DNA from: Apoda limacodes
Lineage: Eukaryota; Arthropoda; Insecta; Lepidoptera; Limacodidae
Assembly: GCA_946406115.1 (NCBI GenBank)
Contig: OX291541.1
Coordinates: 18,755,908 to 18,819,907, forward strand
Length of the DNA stretch: 64,000 nucleotides
Reading direction: 5' to 3'
Below the pieces are notes generated by a model. The model saw nothing but the letters and a program-made list of their open reading frames with translations, was not told the origin of the DNA and made no database searches. The stretch's first letter is position 1. Each line of letters begins with the position of its first letter. Shown piece after piece: positions 59,242 to 64,000 of this stretch. The position numbers and the translations under genes were made by a program.

Positions 59242-61157
59242 TTTTTTTTTTATACCACTAAGGTGGCAAACAAGCTTACGGTCTGCCTGATGGTAAGCGG
59301 TCACCGTAGCCTATGGACGCTTGCAACACCAGGGGTATCACTTGCGCGTTGCCGACCCTTCAGAAATCTAATAACATCTTTCTTGAAGAACTCCATACTG
59401 TAGTGCTTGCAGAAAACCTTGGCCCCTGCTCATTCCACAACATAAGCGTTCGCGGGAGGAAGTTTCTCTGAAACCGCACTGTACGCGACCATAGGTCCTA
59501 AAGTGTGAGAATGAATTTCCTGCCGATGGCGAGCGGTGCGATGGTAGAAAGTAGCCGTGGGCATAATTTCGAACAATTCCTCAGAACACCACCCATTGTA
59601 CAAGCGGTAGAACACACACAGTGAGGCAAAGTCAGCAGTACTCCATATGGGGCCGAACTTGCGACTTGTAAAGTAACAACCTTCGCCCCGACGTGAAGTA
59701 CTGCTTCGCTCTGTTGAGTACACCAAGTTTTTTGGACGCAAGCTTCACCTTATCTTGTAAATGATCTCGGAACTGTACATCGCTGGAAATGTCGACACCA
59801 AGGATCCCAATGCTCTTGGAGATGGAGAGGGGAGTGTTTTGGAATTGTGGGACTACAGTGAATGGAGTTTTCTTAGCGGTGAACGCGCACACTTGTGTCT
59901 TTGTAGGGTTGAATCGGACCAAGTTTACCCATCCCCAGTCAGAGACCTGGGACAGTGTGGTCTCGATTTGAGACACAAGTTCTCCGCGGTTTTCCTCCAC
60001 AACGGAACGAGGGATGTTTGCACGACCCGTGTAAAAAGCGTCTCCAGTACTGTCATCTGCATAGCAATGTATGTTGTTGATGTCCAACATGTCATTGATA
60101 TGCAGTAGAAACAGCGTAGGAGACAGCACAGAGCCTTGCGTAACATCAGCATTAATGTCCATGCTATCAGAGCAATTACCGTCAACTACGGTTCGTATGC
60201 GTCTGCCGGACAAAAAGCTAGCCACCCATTTGCACAAACCCTCGGGCACTCCGTAAGATGGCAACTTCGATAGAAGACCCCGGTGCCAGACCCGATCGAA
60301 CGCCTTCGCTATGTCCAGGCTACATGCCAATGCCTCCGCCTGACTCTCAATGGCTAGTGCCCATCGGTGTGTGAGATACACTAGAAGGTCACCAGTCGAG
60401 CGATCGTGGCGAAAGCCATATTGACGGTCACTGACCAGATCGTGTACTTCTAGGTATCTTAGAAGCTGTGTGTTGATCACACGCTCCATCACCTTAGAGA
60501 GGAGAGAGGTAATAGCGATAGGCCTGTAATTCGATGGATCTGATCTATCGCCCTTTTTGGGCACCGGGTGCACATTCGCAGTCTTCCATGTAGACGGAAA
60601 TTGCCTAGTGTGGTAGGAAAGCGCGAAGAGGCGCGTGAGTACAGGACATAACTCAGGAGCACACTGCTTAAGCACCACTGCTGGTATACCGTCTGGCCCA
60701 CTCGACTTATGAACGTCTAGAGAAAGCAACGCCCGTCTGACCTCCCGCTGCGTTATGGAAATTTCCGGCATGGTCTTAACGCACCACGGTATAGTAGGTG
60801 ATACAGCGCCTTCATCGTTCATTTTCGAGTTCAAGGCAAAGAGACTGCCCAGTAGATCGGATTTCTCTTTAGCACTATGGGCCAAGTCACCATCGGTCTT
60901 TCGCAGTGGTAGTAACGACGACTGGCAAAAGTTCCCTTCGGCAAATTTGGCAAGCGACCAGAAAGCACGACTCCCAGAAGGATAGCTCGCAAGTCGCCCA
61001 CCTATTTTGCCGATGAATTGGAATTTTGCTCTGGCAGTTGCTTTCTTACTGAACCTCGAGGCAGCATTTAATTTGCGTTTTAACTTAGAAATATTCGGAT
61101 CCTTATTATAACGAGCCGTGGTCCAAGCCTCATATGCATTTTGCTTAAGAATTTTAG
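59242..61157 (-). pseudogene. Non-LTR family N1, outer copy: RT region and 3' end
   Basis: A 417-codon open frame (60885-59632) covers most of the RT: VPKKGDRSDPSNYRPIAIT, QYGFRHDRSTGDLLVYLTH, CSLDIAKAFDRVWHRGLL, then CYADDSTGDAFYTGR (catalytic YADD) and the thumb region to SQVRPHMEYC. There a deletion of about 130 bp relative to the plus copy (62160-62290) fuses distant bases and ends the frame. The T run at 59251-59260 marks the 3' tail. A nested plus-strand copy interrupts it at 61157. Confidence 0.85.
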
Positions 61158-62688
61158 CGCCTCTTCGCGCTTTCCTACCACACTAGGCAATTTCCGTCTA
61201 CATGGAAGACTGCGAATGTGCACCCGGTGCCCAAAAAGGGCGATAGATCAGATCCATCGAATTACAGGCCTATCGCTATTACCTCTCTCCTCTCTAAGGT
61301 GATGGAGTGTGTGATCAACACACAGCTTCTAAGATACCTAGAAGTACACGATCTGGTCAGTGACCGTCAATATGGCTTTCGCCACGGTCGCTCGACTGGT
61401 GACCTTCTAGTGTATCTCACACACCGATGGGCACTAGCCATTGAGAGTCAGGGGGAGGCATTGGCATGTAGCCTGGACATAGCGAAGGCGTTCGATCGGG
61501 TCTGGCACCGCGGTCTTCTATCGAAGTTGCCATCTTACGGAGTGCCCGAGGGTTTGTGCAAATGGGTGGCTAGCTTTTTGTCCGGCAGACGCATACGAAC
61601 TGTAGTTGACGGTAGTTGCTCTGATAGCATGGACATTAATGCTGGTGTCCCGCAAGGCTCTGTGCTGTCGCCTACGCTGTTTCTACTGCATATCAATGAC
61701 ATGTTGGACATCAACAACATACATTGCTATGCAGATGACAGTACTGGAGACACTTTTTACACGGGTCGTGCAAACATCCCTCGTTCCGTTGTGGAGGAAA
61801 ACCGCGGAGAACTTGTGTCTCAAATCGAGACCACACTGTCCCAGGTCTCTGACTGGGGACGGGTAAACTTGGTCCGATTCAACCCTACAAAGACACAAGT
61901 GTGCGCGTTCACCGCTAAGAAAACTCCATTCACTGTGGTCCCACAATTCCAGAACACTCCCCTCTCCATCTCCAAGAGCATTGGGATCCTTGGTGTCGAC
62001 ATCTCCAGCGATGTTCAGTTCCGAGATCATTTACAAGATAAGGTAAAGCTGGCGTCCAAAAAAACTTGGTGTACTCAACAGAGCGAAGCAGTACTTCACG
62101 TCGGGGCAAAGGTTGTTACTTTACAAGTCGCAAGTTCGGCCCCATATGGAGTACTGCTGCCATCTCTGGGCAGGTGCACCCGGATACCAGCTTGACCCTT
62201 TTGACTCGGTTCAACGACGGGCTGTGAGAATTGTCGACGATCCCAAACTCACTTGCGGTATCGAGCCCTTAAGTCTGAGGAGAGACTTTGCCTCACTGTG
62301 TGTGTTCTACCGCTTGTACAATGGGTTGTGTTCTGAGGAATTGTTCGAAATGATGCCCACGGCTACTTTCTACCATCGCACCGCTCGCCATCGGCAGGGA
62401 ATTCATTCTCACACTTTAGAACCTAAATGGTCGCGTACAGTGCGGTTTCAGAGAAACTTCCTCCCGCGAACGCTTAAGTTGTGGAATGAGCTCCCTGCCA
62501 AGGTTTTCTGCAAGGACTACAGTATGGAGTTCTTCAAGAAAGAAGTTATTAGATTTCTGAAGGGTCGGCAACGCGCAAGTGATACCCCTGGTGTTGCAAG
62601 CGTCCATAGGCTACGGTGACCGCTTACCATCAGGCGGGCCGTAAGCTTGTTTGCCACCTTAGTGGTATAAAAAAAAAAAAAAAAAAAA
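61158..62688 (+). pseudogene. Non-LTR family N1, nested 5'-truncated copy with poly(A)
   Basis: It begins abruptly inside the RT (cgcctcttcgcgctttccta) and runs to the family 3' end plus about 20 A (62669-62688). Two frames, 61218-62195 and 62113-62619, would be one except for an extra A in a homopolymer at about 62060 (seven A against six in the outer copy). The protein keeps YADD and the C-terminal IVDDPKLTCGIEPLSLRRDF to GVASVHRLR. It is very similar to the outer copy, so recent, but truncated and frameshifted. Confidence 0.88.
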
Positions 62689-63606
62689 TATATAGCCGCC
62701 GTAATCTACGCGCACCCACAATATCGACAGGTCCCTGTCTTCAAGGCTATGAAGGCGGCGACAGCAGATATCCTCCCGGACGAACATACATACACCGGCA
62801 CGACTCATAAAATTGTGTTAGAGTTTGTAGCCGGGATAGTGAAGGTATGATGTGTCGGCCGGGCAGGATATCTGCGTCTCCGTTAGGTAAAGAATGGTCG
62901 GCTGCGCAGTTTCGAGATGGTGGTGGACTGCGTTAAGATTTGCGTGAATACCCCTGATGTTGCAAAAATCCACATTATATGTGGATGGAGTAGCCGCTGT
63001 ACAAACTCTTTTCTTTTTCGTTCTCATGGCCATAATATATAAAAAAAGTTACTAAGACTAAGGATGAGGATTCACTGCACAGACAGCTTAGAGGACAAAA
63101 GGTGCGGTTCTAAGACTGCCGAAGCTCGCCACAGATGATACGGTTGCTGGCACGACGGGCGGAAGGGCCCCTGATCCCCCTCTGTTGTAGTAGCCGGGTC
63201 CACTCCGGTCTCCTTCTCCGGCACGACTACCACTTCAGATACTTTACACAGGCTGGCGGATCAGCCTCCCAGGGCGGAGATTAAGTGATCCCTGGGTTCG
63301 GGATCCCGTTCAACCTGCGGGCGGCCAGCGGTCAGCCGTTTCATCAGGTCTCCCTGACCGCCGAACCAGCATTACAGCAACAAGCACCGCCGGTCCTCCG
63401 CTGTCCGCGCAGCGAATCCTCAAAGAGCTCTGGCAACCTTACTCACCGCCAGGAACACAACACTACTCAATGTTAGTGTTATTATGGCCGCGGTTTTCTG
63501 TAAGGTGGAGGTACTTCCCCAGTTCGGGCCGCTAATTCGAGCAAGTACTCGTTATGCCCTGCTCTGGTTGTTTGGGTGGCTTATTCGAGCGAGTACTTGC
63601 AGTGCC
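62689..63606 (-). pseudogene. Non-LTR family N1, outer copy: endonuclease start and 5' leader
   Basis: The minus-strand frame MAMRTKKKRVCTAA … FCNIRGIHANLNAVHHHLE … LTETQI (63033-62818) is the start of the APE-type endonuclease. The leader (63060-63606) matches 56290-56853. This is the other half of the element at 59242-61157. About 550 bp of the endonuclease/linker region present in 53421-56853 (roughly 55385-55935) is missing at the nested insertion. Confidence 0.8.
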
Positions 63607-64000
63607 CTACCTCTCTTTTTATAGCGATTGGAATTTTCTGTTTTCCTCCTTGAATCCTTGATTTATATTTAAGAATATTTAAATTGTAAATTTGGTATCT
63701 ATTTTGTAAGCCAATGTGACGTTACAAGTTGCAATAATCCGAATAAATACACGTTTTGCCGGTGATTTATGATTTTATTTACTGCTTTGTTGTAAAATAA
63801 ATTTATCGAATTTATCCGAAAAATTAACGTAAAAATGAATTTGAATTGTAGTTAATATGTTATTCTCTGAATTTAATACCATATTTCATTGCTAAATCAA
63901 GATTTGGGGGATATTTTGTGTAAAATATGTAATCATTTAGTTATGAAAAAGATTGACTTAGCACTGACGTCATGCGTATCGATATCGATAATAAAGTCTA
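63607..64000. other. Right-edge flank, nothing recognised
   Basis: AT-rich sequence after the N1 5' end, with no coding frame. Confidence 0.5.

Noticed and set aside
1..64000. CRISPR arrays, operons, bacterial-type defence clusters or phage
   Set aside because: Gene structure, introns and transposon types are those of an insect nuclear genome; no regularly spaced short repeats were seen.

Overview
This window is nuclear DNA from an insect, most likely a moth or butterfly. It is AT-rich, its genes have introns, and it is packed with transposon debris of types common in Lepidoptera: Helitrons, BEL/Pao, several non-LTR families, P, hAT, mariner and piggyBac-type elements, and MITEs. The species call is inference from repeat style. 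There are no operons, CRISPR arrays or rRNA genes.

The only clear host genes are a small family of GNAT acyltransferases resembling glycine N-acyltransferase (GLYAT-like, FR47-type C-terminal domain). Each has three coding exons of constant design: 201 nt, then 245 nt, then about 390-410 nt carrying the acetyl-CoA loop RRKGYG. Gene A (minus, 4179 to beyond the left edge) shows exon 1 and a cut exon 2. Gene B (plus, 12824-16706) is broken by 13-nt and 4-nt deletions in exon 2. Gene C (plus, 21681-32760) and gene D (plus, 47734-58379) have open, splice-compatible exons of 277 and 285 codons. An exon 3 scrap of a further paralogue follows D.

B and D are products of one segmental duplication that includes the 5' flank and both introns. 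Because B keeps empty sites, several later insertions in D can be mapped precisely: a 1.09-kb TIR element with a CAG duplication, a 117-bp A-tailed insert with 16-bp target duplications, and a 3.4-kb non-LTR retrotransposon.

Layout: 1-4.2 kb gene A with a near-perfect 743-bp repeat; 4.4-10.7 kb Helitron and non-LTR fragments; 12.6-16.7 kb pseudogene B; 17.9-20.9 kb decayed multi-exon P/THAP9-like transposase; 21.7-32.8 kb gene C, with a BEL/Pao element in intron 2; 33-47 kb repeats, including a Helitron carrying a nested TA-flanked element; 47.7-58.4 kb gene D; 59.2-63.6 kb a retrotransposon with a second copy of its own family nested head-to-head inside it.

I found no candidate for a new multi-gene system. 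The useful content is the history of the acyltransferase cluster and several well-bounded, possibly uncatalogued non-autonomous elements.
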